A stretch of DNA of 64,000 nt from Rhizobium giardinii bv. giardinii H152 (GTDB lineage Bacteria > Pseudomonadota > Alphaproteobacteria > Rhizobiales > Rhizobiaceae), in NCBI RefSeq assembly GCF_000379605.1, contig NZ_KB902691.1:249056-313055 (forward strand), given 5' to 3'. Each line of letters starts with the position of its first letter. Position 1 is the first letter of the stretch. The notes below the pieces were generated by a model. That model worked only from the letters and a program-made list of their open reading frames with translations. It searched no databases and was not told the DNA's origin. The position numbers and the translations under genes were made by a program. Below, piece by piece: positions 27,653-36,160 of this stretch.

Positions 27653-28510
27653 CTAGTGGCCAGCCGCCTCGCCCTCGGCCTTTTCGGCAGCGTGAGCGGC
27701 GGGCGCCTCCGCGGCCGGTCCTGCGCTTTCGCCCCAGACCATTGCCATCATGGAGCCGAGGAAACCCTTCTCCTGCGCCTTCGCTTCACCATGCTCCGGC
27801 ACCGGTTCTTGGCCATGTTCCGGTGCCGCGGCCTCGGCGCCGTGCTCGACAGTGGCCTCTGCCTGGTCAGCCGCAGCTTCCTCGCCATGCGCGTTCGATG
27901 CGGAGCCGGCGGCTCCCGCAGCGGCCGCAGCGGCAGCGGCGACCGGATCGAAGCAATCCGACTTGTCGTCCATCGCCGTCATCGTGCTCTTGATATCGTC
28001 GGTCGTCAGAGCGATTTCGCGGCCGTAGAACAGGCCCGCCGTGTTGGCCTTGCCTTCATTGTAGCGCGCAACGAACGGTGTGCTCATGCCCGGCATCCCG
28101 GTCGGATCGGGCGCAAACAGCACTTCCGCGCCGATGGCCGGTCCGCGTCGTTCGGCTCGGTCCTGCGGGCCGGCCTGGTCGAGAACGACGACCTGATAGA
28201 GATCGGCCTTTTCGTCCTTGGCAAGCAGGCCGGTGATCCGCAACGCCGTGCGCACGCGATCGACGCCGTCGGCGCTCTCGGTGCTGACATATTTGCGGAT
28301 CCAGCGCTGGCCGTTGCGGCGCATTTTCAGCGTTTCGACGGTGGTGCAGGCAAGACCCGAAAGCGAAGGGGCCTTTCCCTTGCCGACCCCCAGGAGCGTA
28401 TTCGTGCCGGAATAGACGGCAAACGCGCCGGATGCGCCGGACAGGACGAGGACGCCGGCGATGACGAACATGACCTTCCGGGGGCGTATCTTCTTGAAGA
28501 CCGCCTTCAC
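27653..28510 (-). CDS. Conserved hypothetical membrane-anchored protein with Ala/Glu/His-rich tail
   Basis: A 285-residue protein of unknown function. A basic N-terminus (MKAVFKKIRPRKVMFVIAG) leads into one membrane span, then a folded extracytoplasmic region of about 160 residues with two or three Cys (ACTTVETL, SDCFDP) and a WIRKYVSTESADGVDRVRTA segment. The last 90 residues are low-complexity, with an Ala run followed by repeats of the AEHG/PEHGQEP type. The tail suggests a flexible periplasmic linker or a metal-binding segment, but this is inference. No operon partner is visible; the next gene is divergent. Confidence 0.75.
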   Translation of the reverse strand: MKAVFKKIRPRKVMFVIAGVLVLSGASGAFAVYSGTNTLLGVGKGKAPSLSGLACTTVETLKMRRNGQRWIRKYVSTESADGVDRVRTALRITGLLAKDEKADLYQVVVLDQAGPQDRAERRGPAIGAEVLFAPDPTGMPGMSTPFVARYNEGKANTAGLFYGREIALTTDDIKSTMTAMDDKSDCFDPVAAAAAAAAGAAGSASNAHGEEAAADQAEATVEHGAEAAAPEHGQEPVPEHGEAKAQEKGFLGSMMAMVWGESAGPAAEAPAAHAAEKAEGEAAGH

Positions 28511-28765
28511 GCGCGTCGCTCCGCCATTCGCTCAACTCCAACCATTCATGAACCGAGACGACAGTCTACGCGCGCGACGTTTCGGAAGTTTAAACGCCGT
28601 GGCGACCTTGACGACGATGGCTGGCACAAGTCCGCAAAGCCGAGGTTGCACGCTGTTTCGACAGGAACAGGGAAATTGCAGTGAAAATTTCGCGGAAGAC
28701 GGCTTGATCGAAACCATATGGCGGGCGAAGACAGGCGGCAAGCAGCAGTAGGCTCGGAGCAGGAT

Positions 28766-30001
28766 ATGGCACGCATTGGCATCGCGGGGGCGGGCATCAT
28801 CGGATGCGCCACCGCCGTTCATCTGATCGAGCAGGGTCACGACGTCACCGTGTTCGAAAAGGATCTGGGCGGCCTGCCCGCCTCCGTCGGCAATGCCGGC
28901 ATTCTCGCCGTGCCGGAGATCGATCCGCTGGCGCGTCCCGACATGATCCTGTCCGCACCGAAATGGCTGCTCGACCCGCTCGGGCCGCTGACCCTGCGCT
29001 GGCAGGACCTGCCGGCGCTGACGCCGTGGCTGGTGGGCCTCCTCATGGCGGCCACGCCGGGCCGGGTCAAACATTCACGGATTGCGCTTTTGGGTTTGAT
29101 GCAGGACGCCCTTGGCGCACACGACGACCTTGCACGGATGACCGGTCTTTCGGGTCACATGACGCCAACCGGCGCGCTGACGATCTACGACAGCGAAAAG
29201 GCGGTTGACGATGCCTTTCGCCACAGCCGCGAGAACGCCGCACTGCTTGGATATACGGTCGAGAAACTCGATGTTAAACAGGCCCGGGCCCGCGTGCCGG
29301 CGCTGGAGGGAAACTTCGCCGGCGGCGTCCTTTCCGCCGGCTACCAGACTTTCCTCGACCCGCTCGCCCTGCTCAGACATCTCCAGGCCTATGTCCGAGA
29401 ACGCGCCACGCTTGTCGATGCGGCGGTGGAGAGCGTTCGACAGGAGGCCAATGGTGTCACCTTCCTCGCGACAGGGGAAGCGCCCGCGACATTCGACAAG
29501 GTGGTGATAGCGGCCGGTGTCTGGTCTCGCACCCTGGTGCGCCAGCTGGGATTGAGGGTCCTGCTCGAAACCGAGCGCGGCTACAACACCACCTTCACCA
29601 ATCCGCAGGTGACGCTCGACCTGCCGGTTTTCTTCGCCGAACACGGCTTTGTCGCCACACCCCTGCGCAACGCCTTGCGCGTTGGCGGTGCGGTGGAACT
29701 GGCAAGGCCGGAAGCCCCGGCCAATTTCGCCCGCGCCGCCGCCATGCGCCAGAAGATGCGGCGCTACGTCCCGAGCCTGCCGGAAACCGGCGGCACCGAA
29801 TGGATGGGTCGCCGGCCGTCGACACCGGATTCGGTGCCCGTCATCAGCCTTTGCCCGGCCGACCCGCGCATCGCCCTGGCTTTCGGCCACGGCCATCTCG
29901 GCCTGACGCTTTCGGCCATCACCGGCCGGAAGATCGCCCAGCTGCTGAATTCCGGCGAAACACCGGACCTTGGCCCCTTCAGCATCCAGCGCTTCCAATG
30001 A
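28766..30001 (+). CDS. FAD-dependent oxidoreductase, DadA-like
   Basis: A 411-residue flavoenzyme of the DAO superfamily. The ADP-binding fold is at the very N-terminus (RIGIAGAGIIGCATAVHLIE) with the acidic FEK at its end. GVWSRTLVRQLGLRVLLETE and GHGHLGLTLSAITGRKIAQL near the C-terminus are typical of D-amino-acid dehydrogenases and related amine oxidases. The ATG at 28766 has an AGGA site very close by; a longer frame exists upstream but starts without the dinucleotide fold. The substrate may be a D-amino acid or imino acid, not determined here. Confidence 0.85.
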   Translation: MARIGIAGAGIIGCATAVHLIEQGHDVTVFEKDLGGLPASVGNAGILAVPEIDPLARPDMILSAPKWLLDPLGPLTLRWQDLPALTPWLVGLLMAATPGRVKHSRIALLGLMQDALGAHDDLARMTGLSGHMTPTGALTIYDSEKAVDDAFRHSRENAALLGYTVEKLDVKQARARVPALEGNFAGGVLSAGYQTFLDPLALLRHLQAYVRERATLVDAAVESVRQEANGVTFLATGEAPATFDKVVIAAGVWSRTLVRQLGLRVLLETERGYNTTFTNPQVTLDLPVFFAEHGFVATPLRNALRVGGAVELARPEAPANFARAAAMRQKMRRYVPSLPETGGTEWMGRRPSTPDSVPVISLCPADPRIALAFGHGHLGLTLSAITGRKIAQLLNSGETPDLGPFSIQRFQ

Positions 30002-30091
30002 CGCCCGGCGCGCGCGGTTGACTTTCGACAGCCGTGCCGGTTTCAGTCGCGGCAGTTCCGCAGCATTTCAAAGCAAAGAAAAGAAGGCATC

Positions 30092-31051
30092 ATGCACAAG
30101 GTAATTTTTGATACGGACCCCGGCGTCGACGATGCGATGGCGCTGCTTTTCCTGCACAATCACCCTGAAATCGACCTGATCGGCATCACCTCGGTATTCG
30201 GCAATGCCTCGATCGACACGACGACGCGCAATGCGCTGTACCTGAAGCAGCAGTGGAACATCCCCGCTCCCGTCGCCAGGGGAGCTGGCGAAACGCTCGA
30301 TCCGTCGCGTCCGCATGTCGACTGGCCGACCGGCATCCATGGCCATGACGGCCTCGGCAATATCGGCGCCCCCGAAACCGTCGATCTTGCCTGCGATCCG
30401 CGACCGGCGCATCGCTTTATCATCGAGACCGTGCACGCCAATCCCGGCGAAGTGACGCTCGTCGCCGTCGGCCGGATGACCAATCTGGCATTAGCGCTGC
30501 GCGACGATCCGGACATTGCCGTGCTCGTCAAGGAAGTCGTCATCATGGGCGGCGCATTCGACATGCGCGGCAACATCACGCCGGCCGCCGAAGCCAATAT
30601 CCACGGCGACCCGGAAGCCGCCGATGCGGTGATGACTGCCCCCTGGCCGGTCGTCGTCGTCGGCCTCGACGTCACGGAAGAGACGGTGATGACCCGCGCA
30701 AGGCTGGCTGCCATCGTCGCAACCGGCGGCGAACGGGCGAAGCTGCTCTCCGACATCTCGCAATTCTACATCGATTTCTACGAGCAGCATGTCGAGGACG
30801 GCATGGTGATCCATGACAGCTGCGCCTGCGTCTATGTCGTCGCGCCGCAGCTCTTCACGCTGCGCAGCGGCGCGATCCGCGTCGTCTGCGGCGGCATTGC
30901 CGACGGCCAGACAATCCAGAAGGCCGACGATCACCTGTTCCCGCCGAATGCGTGGGACAATCTGCCGAGCCAGAACGTCAGCGTCGGAATCGACGCCGAC
31001 GCGGTGCTCGACCTGATCTCAGAGACCCTCGCGCTGAACCCGGCAGCCTGA
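30092..31051 (+). CDS. Inosine/uridine-preferring nucleoside hydrolase
   Basis: A 319-residue enzyme that cleaves the N-glycosidic bond of ribonucleosides. The calcium-binding N-terminal motif VIFDTDPGVDDAMALLF is exact for the IUNH family. It continues with GITSVFGNAS, VGRMTNLALALRDDP, and PAAEANIHGDPEAADAVMTA with the later active-site residues; VIHDSCACVYVV follows. It probably serves purine or pyrimidine salvage. The neighbours give no pathway context. Confidence 0.92.
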   Translation: MHKVIFDTDPGVDDAMALLFLHNHPEIDLIGITSVFGNASIDTTTRNALYLKQQWNIPAPVARGAGETLDPSRPHVDWPTGIHGHDGLGNIGAPETVDLACDPRPAHRFIIETVHANPGEVTLVAVGRMTNLALALRDDPDIAVLVKEVVIMGGAFDMRGNITPAAEANIHGDPEAADAVMTAPWPVVVVGLDVTEETVMTRARLAAIVATGGERAKLLSDISQFYIDFYEQHVEDGMVIHDSCACVYVVAPQLFTLRSGAIRVVCGGIADGQTIQKADDHLFPPNAWDNLPSQNVSVGIDADAVLDLISETLALNPAA

Positions 31052-31111
31052 CGCACAAAAATTCAACCGCGATGGCTGGCAGCCGGTGGATTGCCAGCTA
31101 TCTTCGTTTCC

Positions 31112-32122
31112 ATGAAACCGGAAACGTTGCTCTATCCGACGCCCAAGGGTCTCTATTGCGAGAAGGGCGGCTTTTATATCGATCCCGTTCAGCCGGTCGA
31201 GAAGGCGCTGATCACGCATGGCCATGCCGATCATGCGCGCGCCGGTCACACCCATGTTCTCGCGACGCGGGAGACGCTGGACATCATGCGCATCCGCTAT
31301 GGCGATGCCTTCTGCGTGAGCTCGCAAGCAGTCGTGCTCGGCGCGCGAACCGGCATCGGCGACGTCACCGCCAGCTTTCACCCGGCCGGCCATGTCCTCG
31401 GTTCCGCGCAGATCGCGGTCGAGGCCGACGGCACGCGCATCGTCGTTTCCGGCGACTACAAGCGGCGGCGCGACCCGACCTGCGCCGCTTTCGAGCCGGT
31501 GCCCTGCGATGTCTTCATCACCGAGGCGACATTCGGCCTGCCGGTCTTCCACCATCCCGACGACCGCGGCGAGGTCGCCAAGCTTCTTACCTCGCTGCGC
31601 CAGTTTCCCGAGCGCGCCCATCTGATCGGCGCCTATGCGCTCGGCAAGGCGCAGCGGATCATCGCGCTTTTGCGGGAAGCGGGCTACGACCAACCGATCT
31701 TCATCCACGGCGCGCTGGCCAGGCTGTGCGACTACTACGAGGAACGCGGCATCGGCCTCGGTGACATTCGCCCGGCGACCCAAGACGTGCAGGACAGGCA
31801 ATCCTTTGCCGGAGCTGTCGTCATCGGCCCGCCTGCCGCCTTCGCCGACAAATGGGCGAGACGCTTTCCCGATCCCGTCGCAATCTTCGCTTCCGGCTGG
31901 ATGTTGGTTCGCCAGCGGGCCAAGCAGCGCGGCGTCGAATTGCCGATGATCATTTCGGATCACTGCGACTGGACGGAACTGACCGAGACCATCCGCGAAA
32001 TCAATCCGGCGCAGGTCTGGGTAACCCATGGCCGCGAGGAGGCCCTGGTGCGCTGGTGCGAGCTTGAGGGTATCGCTGCCCGGCCGCTGCATCTCGTCGG
32101 CTATGACGACGAGGGAGAATAG
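31112..32122 (+). CDS. Ligase-associated DNA exonuclease (metallo-beta-lactamase fold)
   Basis: A 336-residue protein with a beta-lactamase-fold nuclease motif ALITHGHADHARAGH, then FHPAGHVLGSAQI and VVSGDYKRRRDPTC, typical of the SNM1/CPSF-like nucleases that accompany bacterial ATP-dependent ligases. The ATG at 31112 starts at the family N-terminus. The ligase gene begins 4 bp after its stop codon, so the two are translationally linked. The expected role is end processing before ligation in a DNA damage response. Confidence 0.88.
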   Translation: MKPETLLYPTPKGLYCEKGGFYIDPVQPVEKALITHGHADHARAGHTHVLATRETLDIMRIRYGDAFCVSSQAVVLGARTGIGDVTASFHPAGHVLGSAQIAVEADGTRIVVSGDYKRRRDPTCAAFEPVPCDVFITEATFGLPVFHHPDDRGEVAKLLTSLRQFPERAHLIGAYALGKAQRIIALLREAGYDQPIFIHGALARLCDYYEERGIGLGDIRPATQDVQDRQSFAGAVVIGPPAAFADKWARRFPDPVAIFASGWMLVRQRAKQRGVELPMIISDHCDWTELTETIREINPAQVWVTHGREEALVRWCELEGIAARPLHLVGYDDEGE

Positions 32123-32125
32123 CCG

Positions 32126-33781
32126 ATGCGCGCCTTCGCCGAACTGCTCGACCGCTTGGTCCTCACCCCGCAGCGCAACGCCAAGATCAAGCTGATGGCG
32201 GACTATTTTCGCAACGCTCCCGACCCCGATCGCGGCTATGCGCTGGCGGCGATCGCCGGCACGCTGACGCTCAAGACCGTCAAGCCGCACGTGCTCAGGC
32301 AACTGGTGCTGGAGCGATTGGACGAGGTCCTGTTCCGCTATTCCTACGACTATATCGGCGATCTTGCCGAGACGATCTCGCTGGTCTGGGAAAGACAAGC
32401 CGGCGGGGAAACGGCGCAGCAGGACCTTTCGCTCGGCGCCGTCATGCACCAGCTTGAAATGGCCGGACGCGCCAATGTGCACGGCCTCGTCCGCAACCTG
32501 CTCGACCAGCTCGAAGGGTCGAGCCGCTTTGCCTTCCTCAAGCTGATCACCGGCGGCTTGCGCATCGGCGTTTCGGCACGGCTCGTCAAGCAGGCGCTTG
32601 CCGACATGGGCAATGTCGATATCACCGAGATCGAGACCCTGTGGCACGGCCTGTCTCCGCCCTACACGGCGCTGTTCCGCTGGCTCGACGGCAAATCGGA
32701 CAAGCCGGAACTGGACATGCCGGCCGTCTTCCATGCGGTCATGCTGGCAACGCCGGTGGCAGACAGCGATCTCGCGACGCTCGACCCGAAGGCATTCGTT
32801 GCGGAATGGAAATGGGACGGCATTCGCGTGCAGCTTGCCAACCTGGCGGGCACCCGCCGGCTCTATTCGCGCAGCGGCGACGATATTTCCGGTGCTTTTC
32901 CCGATATTCTGGAGGCAGCGGATTTCGAGGGCATCATCGATGGCGAACTGCTGGTCGGCGGCACGATGCGCACCAACCGGGCCACCCGAACCTTTTCCGA
33001 CCTGCAGCAACGACTGAACAGGAAGACCGTTACCCGCAAGATGCTGGAGGAATATCCGGCGTTCATCCGTGGCTACGACCTCTTGTTCTCCGGCCGGCGC
33101 GATATCCGGCAGGAAAGTTTCCTGACGCGGCGGGCCGAGCTTTCCGCACTCATCGACAAGGCTGCCCCTTCGCATTTCGACCTGTCTCCTCTCGTGCCTT
33201 TCTCAAGCTGGGAGGAACTCGATCGCCTGCGCGCCGATCCGCCCGATCCCGTCGTCGAAGGGATCATGCTGAAACGGCTGGATTCGCCCTATACCGCCGG
33301 CCGGTCGAAAGGGCCGTGGTTCAAGTGGAAACGCGAGCCGTACAATGTCGACGCCGTGCTGATGTATGCCCAGCGCGGGCACGGCAAGCGGTCGAGCTAC
33401 TATTCGGATTTCACCTTCGGCGTCTGGACGCAAAGCGACGGCAGGGACGGGCTGGTGCCGGTCGGCAAGGCCTATTTCGGCTTTACCGACGCAGAAATGG
33501 AGGTGCTCGACAGATATGTTCGCAACAATACCGTCGAACGGTTTGGGCCGGTTCGGGCAATCCGCGCCGAGCCGGACCACGGCTTCGTCGTCGAGGTCGC
33601 CTTCGAGGGCATCAACTTTTCCACCCGGCACAAGTCCGGGGTCGCCATGCGTTTTCCCCGCATTTCCAGGCTTCGAACGGACAAGTTGCCACGCGACGCC
33701 GACCGGCTTGAAACGCTGCTGGCCATGATCGGCCAGCAGGGAGCCGATATGGAGGAAATCGGGAACCAATTTAACAGGTGA
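32126..33781 (+). CDS. ATP-dependent DNA ligase
   Basis: A 551-residue ligase. The N-terminal DNA-binding domain (about 1-200) precedes the adenylation domain with the nucleophile Lys229 in AEWKWDGIRVQLA. DGELLVGG is motif III-like, and EGIMLKRLDSPYTAGR and WFKWKRE are motifs IV to V. An OB-fold ends the protein. It pairs with the exonuclease gene upstream. In many bacteria a DEXH helicase and a PdeM-type phosphoesterase complete this locus; neither is next to it here. Confidence 0.92.
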   Translation: MRAFAELLDRLVLTPQRNAKIKLMADYFRNAPDPDRGYALAAIAGTLTLKTVKPHVLRQLVLERLDEVLFRYSYDYIGDLAETISLVWERQAGGETAQQDLSLGAVMHQLEMAGRANVHGLVRNLLDQLEGSSRFAFLKLITGGLRIGVSARLVKQALADMGNVDITEIETLWHGLSPPYTALFRWLDGKSDKPELDMPAVFHAVMLATPVADSDLATLDPKAFVAEWKWDGIRVQLANLAGTRRLYSRSGDDISGAFPDILEAADFEGIIDGELLVGGTMRTNRATRTFSDLQQRLNRKTVTRKMLEEYPAFIRGYDLLFSGRRDIRQESFLTRRAELSALIDKAAPSHFDLSPLVPFSSWEELDRLRADPPDPVVEGIMLKRLDSPYTAGRSKGPWFKWKREPYNVDAVLMYAQRGHGKRSSYYSDFTFGVWTQSDGRDGLVPVGKAYFGFTDAEMEVLDRYVRNNTVERFGPVRAIRAEPDHGFVVEVAFEGINFSTRHKSGVAMRFPRISRLRTDKLPRDADRLETLLAMIGQQGADMEEIGNQFNR

Positions 33782-33819
33782 CGGTTAACCGGGCAGCATC
33801 CGACCAAAGGAGAAAGACG

Positions 33820-34008
33820 ATGCCTGCCAAATCCCAAGCCCAGCAGAAGGCTGCCGGTGCAGCCCTTGCCGCCAAACGCGGCGATATGAAGAAATCCGAG
33901 CTCAAGGGTGCCTCCAAGAGCATGGAAAAATCCATGTCTGAAAAGGAACTCAAGGAGCTGGCGGAAACGGATCGCAAGAAACTGCCGGAGAAGAAGAAAT
34001 CCAAGTAA
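33820..34008 (+). CDS. Small basic DUF3008-like protein
   Basis: A 62-residue, highly charged protein: MPAKSQAQQKAAGAALAAKR opens it and a KELKELAETDRKKLPEKKKS tail ends it. The opening and the Lys/Glu composition match the small DUF3008 family as I recall it. AAAGGAGAAAG precedes the ATG, a strong ribosome-binding site. It lies 38 bp past the ligase stop codon and may be co-transcribed. The function is unknown; composition suggests nucleic-acid or protein binding. Confidence 0.75.
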   Translation: MPAKSQAQQKAAGAALAAKRGDMKKSELKGASKSMEKSMSEKELKELAETDRKKLPEKKKSK

Positions 34009-34083
34009 GTACGCCGTCTGAAATTCAGCCTTCGCGCACGTACCGTGAAGGCGACCCCTTGCCAGGTCGGTCTTCAAACCGAA

Positions 34084-34329
34084 CTATCTGCCGACCTGCG
34101 GTGCTCTCTCGTTATCGTGGTGACCGCGGAAATCTTTGCCGAGCAGCAAAACGCGCATGCCGCCACGGCCGGCGCGAAGCTCAAAAAGCCCGAAGGCCGC
34201 CAACTCCGGGTCTGATCACCCGCTGACCAGGCCATCATGACACCGCCCGCGATAGATATCGCGAGCAGCTTCGGCAATGATCGCCAGACCCGGGCTGCTC
34301 CGCTGCAGCGCACCGAAATTTTCAGACAT
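34084..34329 (-). pseudogene. Small gene interrupted by an in-frame TGA
   Basis: From an ATG at 34329 with an AAAGG site eight nt upstream, 37 codons (MSENFGALQRSSPGLAIIAE and on) run to a TGA at 34216-34218. The same frame then continues for 43 more codons (PELAAFGLFELRAGRGGMRV and on) to a TAG at 34084. Composition on both sides looks coding. I do not recognise the protein. A nonsense mutation is the simplest reading; readthrough is not supported by any visible element. Confidence 0.4.
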
Positions 34330-34603
34330 GAGTAACCTTTGTGGGTCACGCTGTGTTCGGTGATTCGGGCGGCTCGCTGGCCACACCGCTGGTTGAGAGC
34401 GCCTGCCGGGGAATTTTCTTCGTACCCCTTGAAATCAGAGGCGCAACGACCAAGCCGTGGCACTTGGGAAACACCCGACCGTGGGGATCGCCCGATTACC
34501 CCCCGTGTTTGCAATTGTCCCCTCGCCAGCGGCGCGGAAAATGTTAAACACGGGAAAAGTGAATCGTTTGTTACCGGCTCGTGGCGGCCGGATGGGGATT
34601 TAG
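34330..34603. other. Leader region of the outer-membrane factor gene
   Basis: A 274-bp interval with no gene. It holds a 9-bp inverted repeat, CCCGTGTTT (34502-34510) and AAACACGGG (34546-34554), 35 bp apart, ending 49 bp before the start codon. This could be a regulator site or a long stem in the mRNA leader. Confidence 0.45.
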
Positions 34604-36037
34604 ATGAAAACAGTAAAAGTGCTCCTTCCCTTAAGCCTTCTTCTCCTTTCCGGCTGCGTTGTCGGCCCCAACTATCAGGCTCCCAACGCAGCACTGCCGG
34701 CAAAATTTTCGCAAGGCGGCCAGGAGCAGACCGATGTCACCCTGAACCCCTGGTGGGAAGCCTTCCGCGACAAGAAATTGAACAGCCTCGTGGCTCAGGG
34801 CATGGGCGAAAACCTCGATGTCCAGCAGTCGCTGGAGCGCATTGTCGAGGCTCGCGCCAACGTCATCGTTGCCGGCGCCGGCGGCCTGCCGGAAGTCAAC
34901 GTGGGCGGATCGGCGACTGCGGAAGGACAGGATGGTTCCTTCATTGGAGGCGGCCACACGGAAACCAAAACGCTTTCGGCCGGCAGCGACGCGTCGTGGC
35001 TGCTTGACCTGTTCGGCCAGTATCGCCGCGCCAAGGAATCGGCGACTGCTTCGCTCGACGCCGCCTACGATGACGTCAACGTCGCCCGCCTTGCCTACCT
35101 GTCAGACCTGGCCACCACCTACATCGAGGCGCGGTATAACCAGGAAGCCTACGCACTGCAGCAGCAGAGCCTCGCCTCGCGGCGCGAGACCCTGAAGCTG
35201 ACCGAGGACATCAAGGCGGCGGGTGCGGCGTCAAGCCTCGACGTGGTTCAGGCCGAAGGTCTCGTCAATACGACGCTTGCCGAACTGCCTGGCTATCAGA
35301 CGGGGTTCAATCAGGCAGCAAACCATATCGCCACGCTGCTCGCTCTGCCGGCGACATCGGTGACCGCCGAGCTGCGCAAAGGGGCGGCGCAACCGTGGCC
35401 GCGCTATAACACCAAGATCGGCATCCCCGCCGACCTGATCCGCAACCGTCCTGACATTCGCAGGGCCGAGCGTCAGCTCGCAGCCGCCACGGCATCGATC
35501 GGCGTCGCCGAAGCCCAGCTGTACCCGAGCCTGACGCTGAGCGGCACCATCGATGGTTCGCGCATCATTGCTTCTACTGCCACCGGCGGTCTCTCCAATT
35601 GGTCCTTCGGCCCGAGCCTCAACCTGCCGATCTTCAATGGCGGCCGTCTGAGGGCCAATGTCGACATCGCCAAGTCCAGCGCTCAACAGCAGTATCTCGC
35701 ATGGAAGCAGGTCGTGCTGAACGGTGTCGAGGAAGTCGAGAACGCGCTGGTCAGTCTGCGCAACAACTACGAGACCGTTGCAGCACTGCGCAAGGTCGTC
35801 GACTCCTCAGAACGAGCCCTCGGACTGGCACGTGAGAGCTACAAGGGAGGCGCAACGTCGCTGCTCGACGTGCTGGATGCAGAACGCTCGCTCGCCGCGT
35901 CGCGTGTCTCGCTCGCGGCCAGTATCCGCAACTTGGCCAACAGCTACGTTTCCCTGAACGTCGCCATCGGCGGCGGTTCAGCCATCGAACCGCCGCAGGC
36001 TAAGCCCAGCGACGCCAAATCGGCCGCAGCCTACTAA
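34604..36037 (+). CDS. NodT-type outer-membrane factor of an RND/efflux system (lipoprotein)
   Basis: A 477-residue TolC-like outer-membrane channel. The signal peptide ends in lipobox LLSGC (Cys19), followed by VVGPNYQAP, the usual start of NodT/OprM proteins. Two repeated halves each carry the coiled-coil TolC motif; the second includes RPDIRRAERQLAAATASIGV and FNGGRLRANVDIAKSSAQQQ. No inner-membrane pump or adaptor is adjacent, so this is an orphan channel that may serve the EmrAB-like pump or another RND system. Confidence 0.92.
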   Translation: MKTVKVLLPLSLLLLSGCVVGPNYQAPNAALPAKFSQGGQEQTDVTLNPWWEAFRDKKLNSLVAQGMGENLDVQQSLERIVEARANVIVAGAGGLPEVNVGGSATAEGQDGSFIGGGHTETKTLSAGSDASWLLDLFGQYRRAKESATASLDAAYDDVNVARLAYLSDLATTYIEARYNQEAYALQQQSLASRRETLKLTEDIKAAGAASSLDVVQAEGLVNTTLAELPGYQTGFNQAANHIATLLALPATSVTAELRKGAAQPWPRYNTKIGIPADLIRNRPDIRRAERQLAAATASIGVAEAQLYPSLTLSGTIDGSRIIASTATGGLSNWSFGPSLNLPIFNGGRLRANVDIAKSSAQQQYLAWKQVVLNGVEEVENALVSLRNNYETVAALRKVVDSSERALGLARESYKGGATSLLDVLDAERSLAASRVSLAASIRNLANSYVSLNVAIGGGSAIEPPQAKPSDAKSAAAY

Positions 36038-36160
36038 ACGGTGCAGATATGACCATCACGGGCGCGGCCGATTTCGATCGGCCGCGTTTTCGTTTGCGGT
36101 TCCGGTAGTACTGTCCTCGTCGTTCTTTAAAGACACAGAAGGCCGCAGCGAAGGCTGCGA

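Noticed and set aside
31124-31140. GGAAACGTTGCTC resembling the 3459/6553 operator
   Set aside because: It lies inside the exonuclease coding sequence and lacks the palindromic outer bases.
31019-33175. A 718-codon minus-strand open frame across the exonuclease and ligase genes
   Set aside because: It is a shadow of two well-supported plus-strand genes and shows no recognisable motif.
34216-34218. Selenocysteine codon
   Set aside because: No SECIS-like hairpin is evident right after the TGA and no selenoprotein family resemblance was recognised; a nonsense mutation is simpler.
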